Below the pieces are notes generated by a model. It worked only from the letters and a program-made list of their open reading frames with translations, did no database searches and was not told the DNA's origin. From Arachidicoccus sp. BS20 (GTDB lineage: Bacteria > Bacteroidota > Bacteroidia > Chitinophagales > Chitinophagaceae), in NCBI RefSeq assembly GCF_001659705.1, contig NZ_CP015971.1, positions 992,001 through 1,056,000 on the forward strand: DNA of 64,000 nucleotides, read 5' to 3'. Numbering within the stretch: position 1 is the first letter of the stretch; each line of letters begins with the position of its first letter. The position numbers and the translations under genes were made by a program. Positions 26,701-35,144 of the stretch are shown one piece after another.

Positions 26701-28828
26701 GGTTTACTACTGGCGGGTAAGTCCTGCGCCGGCACAAGGCGGTTTGTATTACTGGGCAGGAAGCAGTTTCCAATACATCGGCAGTCCCAACAACCGGGAC
26801 GGTGCCGGGCAGTCGCACCTCTATCAGCACCTGGCGTCTGCGACAGAAAGAATCCGGCTGGACAGTACAAGCAGGCTGTGGACTTTTACTAATATCCCCA
26901 ATGCCTTCCTGATTAACCACGCCGTAACCGGCGGCGGGAATACTACCGGAGCAAGCAACTTCGATATCGTTATCAACAACACAATTCTTAATTCCAGCTA
27001 CTATTGTACTTCTGTGGGTAATTCCATCATGTTCAATATATTCTCTCCGGACGGTGTTAAGCCTTATTTTAACCAATCCGAACCTTCTACCGTTGAGCAG
27101 GCCGGCGGCGTGCTGGCAGGTTCCGGCAAAGGCTTCATGGGTTCAACGACTGCCTGCGGCTCTTCGCCTTACTCTTTTGACAAAAACCCCGCTAATTATC
27201 CCAATACCAATAAATACAACTTCCAGTTCCCGTATAAAACCACGGCACAACGCAATAATATTGCACAGTTCATGGACTGGATACCCGAAGGTTCCTATGT
27301 GATTGTCAGGCTGTTTATTGTAACGCCGTTTACCTCCGTACCTACGGTGGATGCGTGGAAAACACAGGACGGCACGGGCAGCGGTTCGCTCTACAACGCT
27401 TTTATTGAACAGGGACTTGGGCTTATCGATAATTTTACGGCACCCAAAGCAGCGGTGTTTATCTATAAAAAAGGAGACCATTCCTTTACGCCGCTTCAGC
27501 AAATGACCGATGACGCTTTCGGGCAGCTGCATATCAATCAAAATATCAACAGCAGCGATACGCTGGGCTTCATCACTTCCCCAAAATTCGGTCCCGCCCA
27601 AAGCTGGACATCGCTGCAATGGAACGGGCAGTCGCAGGATGCGGCAGGTACGGATAATGCACAGTTGTACGTGATAGGTTTTGACAGCAGCCAAACCCGC
27701 AGCACCGTGCTCAAAACGCTGACCATGGCACAGCAGAATGCCGATATCTCTGATATTGATGCGCAGCAATACCCTTACCTGCAACTGAAACTGCGCGATG
27801 CCGACAGCATCAACTTTACACCTTACCAGCTGCGCTACTGGCACTTGTTGTATTCCCCTTTGCCCGAAGGTGCGCTGGCGGCAAATATTTTGTACAATAC
27901 AAAAGATACGGTTAACAGCGGGGAAGACTACAGCTTCGCCATCGCCTTTAAGAACATTAGCGACCAGCCTTTTAACGACAGCCTCCCGGCAAATGTGAAC
28001 ATCACAAGCGCAAATAATACAGTATATACCATCCCGGTCAGAAACCTTAAAAAACTGATGCCCGGCGATACAGCCATTGTCAGCATTACCATACCGGGTG
28101 ACTCCGCTACCTTCAATAAAAACCAGACAAACCCAACGCTCAAAACATCAGTAAGCACTCAAAATATTGAGGGACTAAATACCCTGTCTCTTAGTATAAA
28201 TCCTAATCTTAAACAACCCGAAGAAACACTTGAGAATAATACACTAAAAAAGACTTTCTTTGTTGCATCAACCGGATCTGCAACTCCTATTACTTTATTA
28301 AATGCAAAAGCAATAGTTCAAGGAAGCCGCGTATTGATAACCTGGCAAACGGCTACAGAAACCAACAATTATCAATACATTATCGAACGTTCAAATTCAG
28401 GTGTCAACTTTTCTGCAATCGGCGCTGTCGCAGGAGCGGGAAACTCCACTTCTTTACTCAATTATTCCTTTGTGGATAGCATTCCGAAAACGGGTATAAA
28501 TTATTACCGAATCCGCCAAGTAGATTTTGATAATAGATACACTTTATCGAAAATTCTAAGTGCAACCGTCGGCAGCAGCGCTTCAAAAGATATATTGGTT
28601 TACCCCAATCCGGTAAACAATAAAATAAATATACAGTTCCCTACGCTCGGCGTTGTGAATGTGAGCATTTATTCAACTGACGGAAAATCCATCGTGAATG
28701 TATCCGGCACAATTCCACAAATAAACGAAATCATAAACCAACGAATCGGGAATATTACGGAAGGAATTTATTTTATACAATTAACCGATGGCATCAGTAA
28801 GTACCAAACAAAGTTTATAAAACAATAA
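23777..28828 (+). CDS. Giant C25-peptidase (gingipain-fold) protein with type IX secretion sorting domain, PorU2-like
   Basis: A 1683-residue exported protein. The signal peptide spans about 1-28, followed by a PorU-like N-terminal beta domain (YKFKLLSDGLYRITG). The C25 caspase-like peptidase domain has its His/Cys dyad at H642 (YYGHGAS) and C673 (TSGCDVGN), a spacing close to that of gingipains. Repeated beta-sandwich, CARDB-like domains follow, and the C-terminal type A sorting domain has VYPNPVNN and ends EGIYFIQLTDG...KFIKQ. PorU proteins are the sortases of the type IX secretion system. The PorU2 name rests on domain order, and a plain secreted C25 peptidase is the alternative. The middle of the gene is much richer in G+C than its ends. 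Confidence 0.85.
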   Translation: MKKFKKACHYSALLMSLLFFTTLSLRAQQYNNEWIVYGQSYYKFKLLSDGLYRITGASLSAAGLGSVSGSQLQLWHNGRQVALYVSNSGTFGSSDYIEFWGMHNDGSTDSALFKRPADQINKAKSLETDSAAYFLTLNTNTSQNLRYTDNGVLSIPPDVRPEAYFMYTVQNNLSGNFNQGPAKDYSGDYVYLSDYQYKTFGALLTPGTTVASAFTNLHPYTSGSVTSSLSVGIAGSSSTGTNRLVSVSGSTGGTLINGASLGAFEGKILTADDFRITGNFTATVSETNSNSSGDRATVSFVSLTYPRTFDFGGQSSFAFSLPASAQQRVLQITDFNANGSTPVLYDLTNNRRYTANVSGGTYSFVIPATAAADFALAGQAAASYTGITGTEIRRRDFADPAGSANQGNYLIIYNKVLQNGAQAYQQYRASSAGGSFNARLYEIEDLEDEFAFGIHGHPLSIKNFLRYARSRFAQSPEYVLLLGRGLTFNNTYGTNGANADYRSQALLPTYGWPASDILLASDNFVPVAATPVGRVSAISSEEVNTYLDKVKAYEQEQQNNDNTIDNNFWKKNIAFISGGSSASEESQFGGYLNSYEKIMSDTLYGGRGYYFSNQSSSFTTTSSDFLNSLFASGMSLLSYYGHGASTTIGYAQLSDPSAFNNNGKYPVIFTSGCDVGNCFDYMGGRSNTVNNITERYLFTKDKGSVAFVAQTYLGITNILDLYNRTLYKHLAVTDYSRPVINSMIAGEQLMVDPSSLPGRDSISLYANAAQTCFLGDPAISLFGAAKPDFAVDAAHIIAPQSVSATAAGFHIKAYLYNLGKAAGDSVMLQVQRKLPSGTIQTLLSKNIPSVKNIDSVELDVTLNPATDAGSNSIIVTIDGNARYDELSTANNTATATVFVYSNGLTPAYPYDYSIIHNPTAHLIASTSDALAAATDYVMELDTTSLFNSTFKITKTVHSAGGAIDFDPGISYSDSTVYYWRVSPAPAQGGLYYWAGSSFQYIGSPNNRDGAGQSHLYQHLASATERIRLDSTSRLWTFTNIPNAFLINHAVTGGGNTTGASNFDIVINNTILNSSYYCTSVGNSIMFNIFSPDGVKPYFNQSEPSTVEQAGGVLAGSGKGFMGSTTACGSSPYSFDKNPANYPNTNKYNFQFPYKTTAQRNNIAQFMDWIPEGSYVIVRLFIVTPFTSVPTVDAWKTQDGTGSGSLYNAFIEQGLGLIDNFTAPKAAVFIYKKGDHSFTPLQQMTDDAFGQLHINQNINSSDTLGFITSPKFGPAQSWTSLQWNGQSQDAAGTDNAQLYVIGFDSSQTRSTVLKTLTMAQQNADISDIDAQQYPYLQLKLRDADSINFTPYQLRYWHLLYSPLPEGALAANILYNTKDTVNSGEDYSFAIAFKNISDQPFNDSLPANVNITSANNTVYTIPVRNLKKLMPGDTAIVSITIPGDSATFNKNQTNPTLKTSVSTQNIEGLNTLSLSINPNLKQPEETLENNTLKKTFFVASTGSATPITLLNAKAIVQGSRVLITWQTATETNNYQYIIERSNSGVNFSAIGAVAGAGNSTSLLNYSFVDSIPKTGINYYRIRQVDFDNRYTLSKILSATVGSSASKDILVYPNPVNNKINIQFPTLGVVNVSIYSTDGKSIVNVSGTIPQINEIINQRIGNITEGIYFIQLTDGISKYQTKFIKQ

Positions 28829-28844
28829 CGCATCGGATAAAATG

Positions 28845-28881
28845 AAGAACGGTCGGCAAAATATTGCTGACCGTTCTTGTT
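28845..28881. terminator. Terminator between PorU2-like and marC genes
   Basis: The 15-nt arms at 28845-28859 and 28864-28878 (AAGAACGGTC.GCAA, one G-T pair) close a 4-nt loop and are followed by GTTTT. It lies between two convergent genes. Confidence 0.8.
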
Positions 28882-28899
28882 TTCATATAGAGAAAAAAA

Positions 28900-29481
28900 C
28901 TACCTGCCAAACAAGCTCATATTCGAACTAAAAATCTTAACGGCAATTGCCAATAATACAACACCAAAAAATTTTCGCACAGCAATAATTCCTCCCGGAC
29001 CTAAAATTTTTTCAAACCATTTAAGCGACGAAATAACTACATATATAATAATCAAATTGGCAATTATGCCCGCTATAATTTCAAGCTGCGAATAAATGGC
29101 TTTCAAAGAAATAATAGTAGTAAGCGTTGCGCTGCCCGCAATCAATGGAAACGCAACAGGTACGATAATTCCGAGTTTGGGATTATCATCGCCCTTAAAA
29201 ATTTCGTGCCCTAAAATCATTTCCAAGCCCAATAAAAACAACACTATCGAACCCGCCAAGGCAAACGAATGCACATCCAGCCCCATCAAATCCAGAAACT
29301 GCTGACCTATAAACAAAAAAGCAATCATAATGATGCCCGATATTGTTGTAATTTTTTTTGCATCAAAGGCAACCTGATTCTTTTCTTTAATCGCAATAAA
29401 CAGCGGAATAGAACCCAGTACATCAATTACAGCAAACAGCGTAAAAGAAACGGTAAACAAATGATTCCATTGAAACTGCAT
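28900..29481 (-). CDS. MarC family integral membrane protein
   Basis: A 193-residue inner-membrane protein with six hydrophobic segments. Family features are FTLFAVIDVLGSIPLF at the N terminus, SIVLFLLGLEMILG in the middle and PLIAGSATLTTII in the second half. MarC proteins have no settled function, and the old multiple-antibiotic-resistance link was withdrawn. It is monocistronic, between a convergent terminator and its own promoter box (29497-29504). Confidence 0.9.
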   Translation of the reverse strand: MQFQWNHLFTVSFTLFAVIDVLGSIPLFIAIKEKNQVAFDAKKITTISGIIMIAFLFIGQQFLDLMGLDVHSFALAGSIVLFLLGLEMILGHEIFKGDDNPKLGIIVPVAFPLIAGSATLTTIISLKAIYSQLEIIAGIIANLIIIYVVISSLKWFEKILGPGGIIAVRKFFGVVLLAIAVKIFSSNMSLFGR

Positions 29482-29496
29482 AAAATTGTTTTAATA

Positions 29497-29504
29497 CAAA
29501 GCTA
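29497..29504 (-). promoter_or_regulatory. -7 box of marC
   Basis: The minus strand reads TAGCTTTG, with 15 nt to the ATG at 29481. Confidence 0.5.
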
Positions 29505-29541
29505 CAATTATTCCGCATTTCCGTAAATAAACGAATGGGCT

Positions 29542-29549
29542 TACATTTG
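29542..29549 (+). promoter_or_regulatory. -7 box 4 nt before the TPR lipoprotein start codon
   Basis: TACATTTG, then CCGC, then the ATG at 29554. Same 4-nt spacing as at five other genes here. Confidence 0.6.
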
Positions 29550-29553
29550 CCGC

Positions 29554-30330
29554 ATGAAATTTCTACCCATAATCATTATCATTTTTGCGGCACTCATATT
29601 AAATGCCTGCAAAAACAATTCACATAAGACTGATTATCTGAAATACAAAGTAGAAGAAGTTAATTCATTAACTAACTTTTTAAGTACAAAGCCGGACAGC
29701 GCCGGGCTCCGCCTGATTGTTGCCAACAAACTCGACAGCATTGGCGAATACAAAAATGCGCTTTTGCAAATAGATACCTTGCTGAAAAACGACAGTAACA
29801 AATATGGATTGTGGGTAGCAAAAGCCAACATTTTATCGGATAGCGGAAATTTTAGCGAAGCAAAAAAATCATTGCAAAAAGCAGTTGCCATTTATCCCGG
29901 AAACGAAGCTGTACTAAGTCTTTCCGAAATTCTCGCAAATGAAAAAAACGATAGTTGTTTAATCCTCGCAAAGCAATTTAAGGGAATACAAAACGCTTAT
30001 TACAATTACATTTCCGCATTGTACTTTTATAACAAAGACAGCCTGGCAAAGGCAGATTCTTTACTAAATAAATCCACGGCACAAAACGCTTTTTTTACAA
30101 AGCCTTATTTAGTGAAAGGAAAAATATTGCAGCAAAATAACCAACTCCAAAATGCTTTAAGTATTTTTAAAGCAGGATTAAAATTTGAACCAAAAAATAT
30201 TTCCTTGTTGAATGCCGTTGCAGAAACTTTTATACAAATGAAAGAAGCCGACAGCGCAAAAACATATTTCGCTGAAAGCCTTGCTACGAAACCATTTCAG
30301 CCGAGAATACCTAAAGAATTTAAAAACTAA
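29554..30330 (+). CDS. Tetratricopeptide-repeat lipoprotein
   Basis: A 258-residue probable lipoprotein: the N-terminal hydrophobic stretch ends in LNACKN, giving a lipidated Cys near residue 19. The rest is helical with TPR-like repeats, for example KYGLWVAKANILSDSGNFSEAKKSL, cited as residues about 88-112, and LVKGKILQQNNQLQNALSIF near 189-208. Such proteins act as scaffolds in envelope complexes; the partner is not known. Its stop lies 4 bp before the rpe start, so the two are co-transcribed, probably as a leaderless message. Confidence 0.8.
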   Translation: MKFLPIIIIIFAALILNACKNNSHKTDYLKYKVEEVNSLTNFLSTKPDSAGLRLIVANKLDSIGEYKNALLQIDTLLKNDSNKYGLWVAKANILSDSGNFSEAKKSLQKAVAIYPGNEAVLSLSEILANEKNDSCLILAKQFKGIQNAYYNYISALYFYNKDSLAKADSLLNKSTAQNAFFTKPYLVKGKILQQNNQLQNALSIFKAGLKFEPKNISLLNAVAETFIQMKEADSAKTYFAESLATKPFQPRIPKEFKN

Positions 30331-30334
30331 ATGA

Positions 30335-30985
30335 ATGAAAAGAATAATTGCGCCCTCGTTTTTAGCATCGGATTTTTTAAGATTGAACGAAGAAGTGGAA
30401 ATGATCAATAACAGCGCCGCAGAATGGCTGCATCTCGATGTGATGGACGGGCGTTTTGTACCGAACATCAGTTTTGGCATTCCCGTGATTGAACATATTC
30501 GCAAGGCAACAAAAAAAGTGTGCGATGTACATCTGATGATTGTAGAACCGGAAAGATATATTGATGCTTTCCACAAAGCAGGTGCAAACAATATTTCGTT
30601 GCACATAGAAGCCTCGCCAAATCTGCATCGCAGCATCCAGCACATTCATTCGCTTGGCATGAAAGCAGGCGTAGCCGTGAATCCGCATACGCCGATTGAC
30701 AGCTTGCAGGATATTATTCAGGACATAGATTTTGTAAACCTGATGAGCGTAAATCCCGGTTTCGGCGGGCAATCTTTTATCGAACACACTTTAATTAAAA
30801 TAAAGCAACTGCGTAAATTAGCCAACGACAAAGGCTTGGAAACATTGATTGAAATTGACGGCGGCGTTACATTGGAAAATGCAAAAGCGATTTTTGACGC
30901 AGGTGCAAACGTGCTTGTAGCGGGCAGTTCGGTGTTTAAAGCACGTAATCCACAACAAGCGATTGCAGAGTTGTTGGACGTATAA
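30335..30985 (+). CDS. rpe: Ribulose-phosphate 3-epimerase
   Basis: Pentose-phosphate-pathway enzyme interconverting ribulose-5-phosphate and xylulose-5-phosphate. It is a 216-residue TIM barrel. Metal and catalytic motifs are present: IIAPSFLASDF at the N terminus, LHLDVMDGRFVPNISFG (about 30-46), VHLMI, MSVNPGFGGQ (about 140-149) and EIDGGV (about 174-179). Length and motif order are typical. It follows the TPR lipoprotein by 4 bp and converges with pdxH, with only 3 bp between the stops. Confidence 0.97.
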   Translation: MKRIIAPSFLASDFLRLNEEVEMINNSAAEWLHLDVMDGRFVPNISFGIPVIEHIRKATKKVCDVHLMIVEPERYIDAFHKAGANNISLHIEASPNLHRSIQHIHSLGMKAGVAVNPHTPIDSLQDIIQDIDFVNLMSVNPGFGGQSFIEHTLIKIKQLRKLANDKGLETLIEIDGGVTLENAKAIFDAGANVLVAGSSVFKARNPQQAIAELLDV

Positions 30986-30988
30986 AAT

Positions 30989-31621
30989 TTACGGCGCTAA
31001 TCTTTTAATTTTCCAAGTTCCATTTTCCAAAGTGTACAACAATCTATCGTGCAAACGATTGGAACGACCTTGCCAAAACTCAATAGATTCAGGCATTACA
31101 GCGTATCCGCCCCAATGTTCGGGACGCGGAATATCTTCGCCAAACTGCTCTTTAAAATGTTTTTCATTTGCTTCCAAAACTTCGCGCGAAGCAATCACTT
31201 CGCTTTGCGGCGAGCTCCACGCTCCTACTCTACTGCCCGCAGGCCGTGAATAAAAATACTCATCGCTTCGCGCTGCGGAAACTTTTTTAACTCGACCGGT
31301 AATGCGCACTTGTCTTTCTAGTTCTTTCCAAAAAAATACCAGGCAAGCATACGGATTTTCGGCAAGTTCTTTTCCTTTTGCACTGTTGTAATTGGTAAAA
31401 AATTCAAAACCTTCTTCCGAAAAATTTTTCAGTAAAACGATGCGCGCATCGGGCTTTCCATCACTTGAAACCGTTGCCAAAGTCATTGCATTTACTTCTT
31501 CAATTTCGCTGTGAACGGCTTGTTGCCACCATGCGTCAAACTGTGCTATTGCGTTGGGCAATACATCGCTTTCGTTCAGTGTCATCAATTTATAATCGGT
31601 ACGAATGTTTGCTATATTCAT
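30989..31621 (-). CDS. pdxH: Pyridoxamine 5'-phosphate oxidase
   Basis: FMN enzyme oxidising pyridoxamine- or pyridoxine-5'-phosphate to pyridoxal-5'-phosphate, the cofactor used by IlvA elsewhere in this window. It has 210 residues from the ATG at 31621; a TTG two codons earlier is less likely. FMN/PLP-binding stretches are visible: DARIVLLKNF, FFTNYNSAKGKEL, RQVRITGRV and SRVGAWSSPQSEVI, with the C-terminal LHDRLLY and WKIKRLAP. Confidence 0.96.
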   Translation of the reverse strand: MNIANIRTDYKLMTLNESDVLPNAIAQFDAWWQQAVHSEIEEVNAMTLATVSSDGKPDARIVLLKNFSEEGFEFFTNYNSAKGKELAENPYACLVFFWKELERQVRITGRVKKVSAARSDEYFYSRPAGSRVGAWSSPQSEVIASREVLEANEKHFKEQFGEDIPRPEHWGGYAVMPESIEFWQGRSNRLHDRLLYTLENGTWKIKRLAP

Positions 31622-31652
31622 TTTCAAATTTTCAAATCATCACATTATCAAA

Positions 31653-32576
31653 TTACTTTTCTCCGGCTCTTTTCAGCAGCTCCTTTTCGGCTTTCGTAAG
31701 TGCCGCATAACCTTTATTGTTGATTTTATCCAAAATTTCATCAACACGTTCCTGCGTTACATGTTCTTTTGTTTCAAAAGGCTTGCGAGTGGTTTTATAA
31801 AAAAAAGGGCTTTCGTTTTTTGTTTGTTTATATTTTTTATCGGGATTAAAAAGACTGTCAATTTTATGCACAAACGAATATATCCATTCGCCATAATCGT
31901 TTCCTTTTTTCAATTGGTAAATAATATAAAAACCAACCAGCGCAGAAAACAAAATCGTTGAAACATACGCCACGCCTGCATTTGCAACAGAACTTACACT
32001 AACCAACATGAATACCGCAAACAAAATCCATAAAGGAATACCGCCGCCGAGCATCGGGAAAATTCTGTACTGCGGCGTTAGCGTGGTGGCGCCTGCTGCT
32101 ACCGCAACTACTGCCGGTAAAGCGCCAATAAGAAAATCAATATGAACAACAGATTGCGGAAGCACTGCATTAATTATTAAGAAAAATATTCCGCCCAAAA
32201 TACCACCGTACAAATACAAAGGAATGAGTCTTTTGTTTCCCGAAAGACTTTGTAAGATGTACCCGAAAGCAACCAGCCACAAAAGATTGGAAAACAAATC
32301 GAGCAGCGATTCGTGCGTGAACATATACGAGAAAAGCGACCATGGCTGACGGATAAATTGTCCAAACGAAGAGGGTAATATAAAATAATTAAAAATTTCT
32401 CTGTGGAAAGTATCAATAGTTGTATCCGCAACATTGCTGCTCGATGTCATAAAATAAAACACCTTAAAAAATATCAGCAATACAAACAATACTGCATTTG
32501 CGGCAATCAGCAACACCAAAGCATTTGAGCTGCTGCCGAGCGAAATTTTATGTTTGGGTCGAAGCGTTGAATTCAT
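31653..32576 (-). CDS. Rhomboid-fold membrane protein lacking the catalytic dyad, with C-terminal DUF6576
   Basis: A 307-residue rhomboid homologue. Membrane helices, the FTHESLLDLFSNLLWL segment and RIFPMLGGGIPLW match the Bacteroidota rhomboid pattern. The active-site loop reads GALP (residues 151-154) where active members have GASG/GASA, so Leu153 replaces the nucleophile Ser. The helix-6 His is also missing: the stretch reads NAGVAYVSTIL, with Tyr204 near the expected place. The soluble tail (VDEILDKINNKGYAALTKAEK) fits DUF6576. Two earlier in-frame starts lie upstream of the TAACTTTG box at 32594-32601, so I chose the ATG at 32576. It is adjacent to an active rhomboid gene. Confidence 0.85.
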   Translation of the reverse strand: MNSTLRPKHKISLGSSSNALVLLIAANAVLFVLLIFFKVFYFMTSSSNVADTTIDTFHREIFNYFILPSSFGQFIRQPWSLFSYMFTHESLLDLFSNLLWLVAFGYILQSLSGNKRLIPLYLYGGILGGIFFLIINAVLPQSVVHIDFLIGALPAVVAVAAGATTLTPQYRIFPMLGGGIPLWILFAVFMLVSVSSVANAGVAYVSTILFSALVGFYIIYQLKKGNDYGEWIYSFVHKIDSLFNPDKKYKQTKNESPFFYKTTRKPFETKEHVTQERVDEILDKINNKGYAALTKAEKELLKRAGEK

Positions 32577-32593
32577 TTTAAAAATTGATTGAA

Positions 32594-32601
32594 CAAAGTT
32601 A
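32594..32601 (-). promoter_or_regulatory. -7 box of the inactive rhomboid gene
   Basis: The minus strand reads TAACTTTG, 17 nt before the ATG at 32576. It supports that start over the upstream in-frame ones. Confidence 0.5.
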
Positions 32602-32699
32602 AAAAATAGTAATCCGATATGGAAGATGATTTCAATCATCTCTTTGAAAATTGCCACAGATGCACAAATGAATATTATCTGTGCGCCTGTCGCAATTCC

Positions 32700-33428
32700 T
32701 TAATAAAAATGCCTTCTGTCTGTTTTATTCCAGATATAAATTAATAAAAATCCGACCAGCGCACCGCCAAGGTGCGCAACATGTGCAACATCATCGCCGG
32801 GCGAAGAACGAATGGTAGCGAACAGTTCGTATGCCAAATATCCCAACACGCCCCACTTTGTTTTTATCGGCAAAAAGAAATACAGGTATAAATACGTATT
32901 CGGAAAAAGGTAAGCGAAAGCCGCCAATACACCAAAAACCGCACCGCTCGCGCCAAGCATCGAAGCATTAATAACCAAATAATCCTGCAAAGCCAAATCG
33001 CGCTGCGACGCATCAAGTTTCAGTAAATTAAATTCAGCAACCGTTTGGTGTAAATTAAAATGCAGATACGTAAGATAAATAACCGCCGCACCAATACCCG
33101 ACACAAGATAAAACGTAAGAAATCGTTTCGCACCGAAATTTATCTCTAACGCCGAGCCGAACATCCACAAACCAAGCATGTTCAGTAAAATATGCGATAT
33201 GCCCAAACTCGAATTAAACGGACTGTGCATAAACATATACGTAACGAGTTGCCAGGGCTTGAAAAGCGTGCTGTACGTGGAATGCAATGCAAAAGTATCG
33301 TCAAGCCAATTGGTAATATGCACGCTGATAAAACTCTGCGCTATCCATACCAGAAAATTAAAAATAATAAGATTTTTAATTACCGGTGTAAACGGCGGGA
33401 AACCTATTTGCTGATTATATTGAGGCAT
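32700..33428 (-). CDS. Rhomboid intramembrane serine protease
   Basis: A 242-residue inner-membrane protease. The catalytic Ser is S161 in MLGASGAVFG and the catalytic His is H219 in HVAHLGGALVGF. The helix-2 asparagine/histidine region ISHILLNMLGLWMFG, which forms the oxyanion hole, is present. All family hallmarks are therefore intact. It lies upstream of the inactive rhomboid on the same strand. Substrates are unknown. Confidence 0.93.
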   Translation of the reverse strand: MPQYNQQIGFPPFTPVIKNLIIFNFLVWIAQSFISVHITNWLDDTFALHSTYSTLFKPWQLVTYMFMHSPFNSSLGISHILLNMLGLWMFGSALEINFGAKRFLTFYLVSGIGAAVIYLTYLHFNLHQTVAEFNLLKLDASQRDLALQDYLVINASMLGASGAVFGVLAAFAYLFPNTYLYLYFFLPIKTKWGVLGYLAYELFATIRSSPGDDVAHVAHLGGALVGFLLIYIWNKTDRRHFY

Positions 33429-33500
33429 TTTTTAATTAAAAATTAATAATTAGGAATTAATAATTAAACGTTTTCATTAGCAGAAATTAACCAATGATTT

Positions 33501-34934
33501 TTATATCTTTTTCAATTTTAACTGCGCTACGTTTTCAATATGTAATGTATGTGGAAACATATCCACAGGCTGCATTTTTGTAATCTCATATTTCTCGCTC
33601 AGCAAAGCCAAATCCCTTGCCTGCGTTGCCGGATTACAGCTTACATACACAACCAGCGGTGCTTCCATTTCGAGTAATTTATTGACTAATTTTTCGTGCA
33701 TTCCGGCACGCGGCGGGTCGGTAATTACTACATCAGGACGACCATGTTGTACAAAAAAATCATCATTGCAAATATCAATTACATCGCCTGCAAAAAACGC
33801 GGAATGCTTGATATTGTTAAGTTGTGCGTTTTCCTTCGCGTCTTCAATTGCTTCGGGAATTACTTCCACACCAATAATTTTTTTTGCGCCTTTGCTGCAA
33901 AAAATGCCGATACTTCCTGTGCCGCAATACAAATCGTATAAAGTTTGTGAGCCGTCAAGTTCTGCAAATTCACGCGTGATTCGATACAATTTTTCCGCCT
34001 GTTTTGAATTGGTCTGGAAGAAAGATTTCGGACTGATTTTGTAAGAAAATTTTTCCAGTTTTTCTATAATAAAACCTTTGCCCGAAAACACTTGTGGCTC
34101 CAAATCATAAATACTGTCGTTCTTTTTTTCGTTAATGGTATAAAGCAGCGTTGTGATTTTCGGGAACTTTTCGGTCAATAAATTCAGTAATGCTTCGCGG
34201 TTTTCTTTGTCCTCATAACCGAACACTACGTTTATCATTAATTCGCCGGTTGTCGTATTTCTTACCAAAACATTGCGCAGCCAGCCTTGATGCTCTTTAA
34301 TATCGTAAAAAGGGATTTTGCGCAGCCTTGCAAATTGCGCAATGAATTTTCTGATTTCGTTGGTCGGTTCTTTTTGCAAATGACAAACATCTATTTCCAC
34401 TACTTTATCAAAAAAACCTTTTGCATGAAAACCTGCAACACCTTGCTGTGTGCGCGTATCAAAAGGTTCGCCCGAATTTTTCAATGCCGCAAATTCTTCT
34501 TTGGGAATGTATGGCTTAGTGGAAAAAGTATATTCCATTTTGTTGCGGTAGCCTGTTGTTTCCTTGCAACCGGCAATGGGAGAAATATCCGGCAGCTTTA
34601 ATTTTCCGATGCGTGTGAGCTGGTCAATAACTTGTTTTTCTTTGTACAGTAATTGCTTTTCGTAAGGCAAATTTTGCCAGCTGCAACCGCCGCAAATACC
34701 GAAGTGCGCGCAAAAAGGCTCAACCCTGTCTTTTGAATACGAAACAAAATTTACGGGAAAAGCATTTGCCCAATCCTTTTTGTTTTTAGACACCTGAACA
34801 TCCACCACATCGCCGGGAACGGCTTTTTCGATAAATACAATTTTACCTTCGACTTTGCCGATAGCTTTTCCTTCGGCGGCATAGTCTTCCACCAACACGT
34901 TGCTCCAGATAATTCTTTCTTTTTTTCGTCTCAC
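33501..34934 (-). CDS. rlmD: 23S rRNA (uracil-C5)-methyltransferase, RlmD/RumA type
   Basis: SAM-dependent enzyme methylating a uracil of 23S rRNA. The protein has an N-terminal TRAM domain (SNVLVEDYAAEGKAIGKV and DVVDVQVSK), an Fe-S cluster set (FCAHFGICGGC and a later Cys in IAGCKETTGYR), the SAM motif DLYCGTGSIGIF and the catalytic block VITDPPRAGMHE...VYVSCNPATQARDL. I start at the GTG at 34934 (477 residues) because a TATCTTTG box ends 4 nt before it, as at other genes here. The in-frame ATG at 34985 lies upstream of that box. Confidence 0.93.
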   Translation of the reverse strand: MRRKKERIIWSNVLVEDYAAEGKAIGKVEGKIVFIEKAVPGDVVDVQVSKNKKDWANAFPVNFVSYSKDRVEPFCAHFGICGGCSWQNLPYEKQLLYKEKQVIDQLTRIGKLKLPDISPIAGCKETTGYRNKMEYTFSTKPYIPKEEFAALKNSGEPFDTRTQQGVAGFHAKGFFDKVVEIDVCHLQKEPTNEIRKFIAQFARLRKIPFYDIKEHQGWLRNVLVRNTTTGELMINVVFGYEDKENREALLNLLTEKFPKITTLLYTINEKKNDSIYDLEPQVFSGKGFIIEKLEKFSYKISPKSFFQTNSKQAEKLYRITREFAELDGSQTLYDLYCGTGSIGIFCSKGAKKIIGVEVIPEAIEDAKENAQLNNIKHSAFFAGDVIDICNDDFFVQHGRPDVVITDPPRAGMHEKLVNKLLEMEAPLVVYVSCNPATQARDLALLSEKYEITKMQPVDMFPHTLHIENVAQLKLKKI

Positions 34935-34938
34935 GCGG

Positions 34939-34946
34939 CAAAGATA
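34939..34946 (-). promoter_or_regulatory. -7 box 4 nt before a GTG start (rlmD)
   Basis: The minus strand reads TATCTTTG, then CCGC, then GTG at 34934. It decides the start of the methyltransferase. Confidence 0.6.
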
Positions 34947-35113
34947 ATGCTTAGGCAACAATGCTGTTCTCGATTTATAACACATATAACTGTATATGAA
35001 TCAAAATTTGCAGATAAGGCATCGCTATCATAAAGTGCGAATAGCCAAACTTTTACAAACAATTAATAGCATAAATGCGTTTTCATATACAAACTTTTTA
35101 ATCTCAAATCCCC

Positions 35114-35121
35114 TACCTTTG
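35114..35121 (+). promoter_or_regulatory. -7 box of ppa
   Basis: TACCTTTG with 23 nt to the ATG at 35145. Confidence 0.5.
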
Positions 35122-35144
35122 CACCACAAAATTTTATTTCTTTT

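Noticed and set aside
27143-27844. 233-codon minus-strand frame within the PorU2-like gene
   Set aside because: It is an antisense shadow favoured by the high GC of this section, with no recognisable domain.
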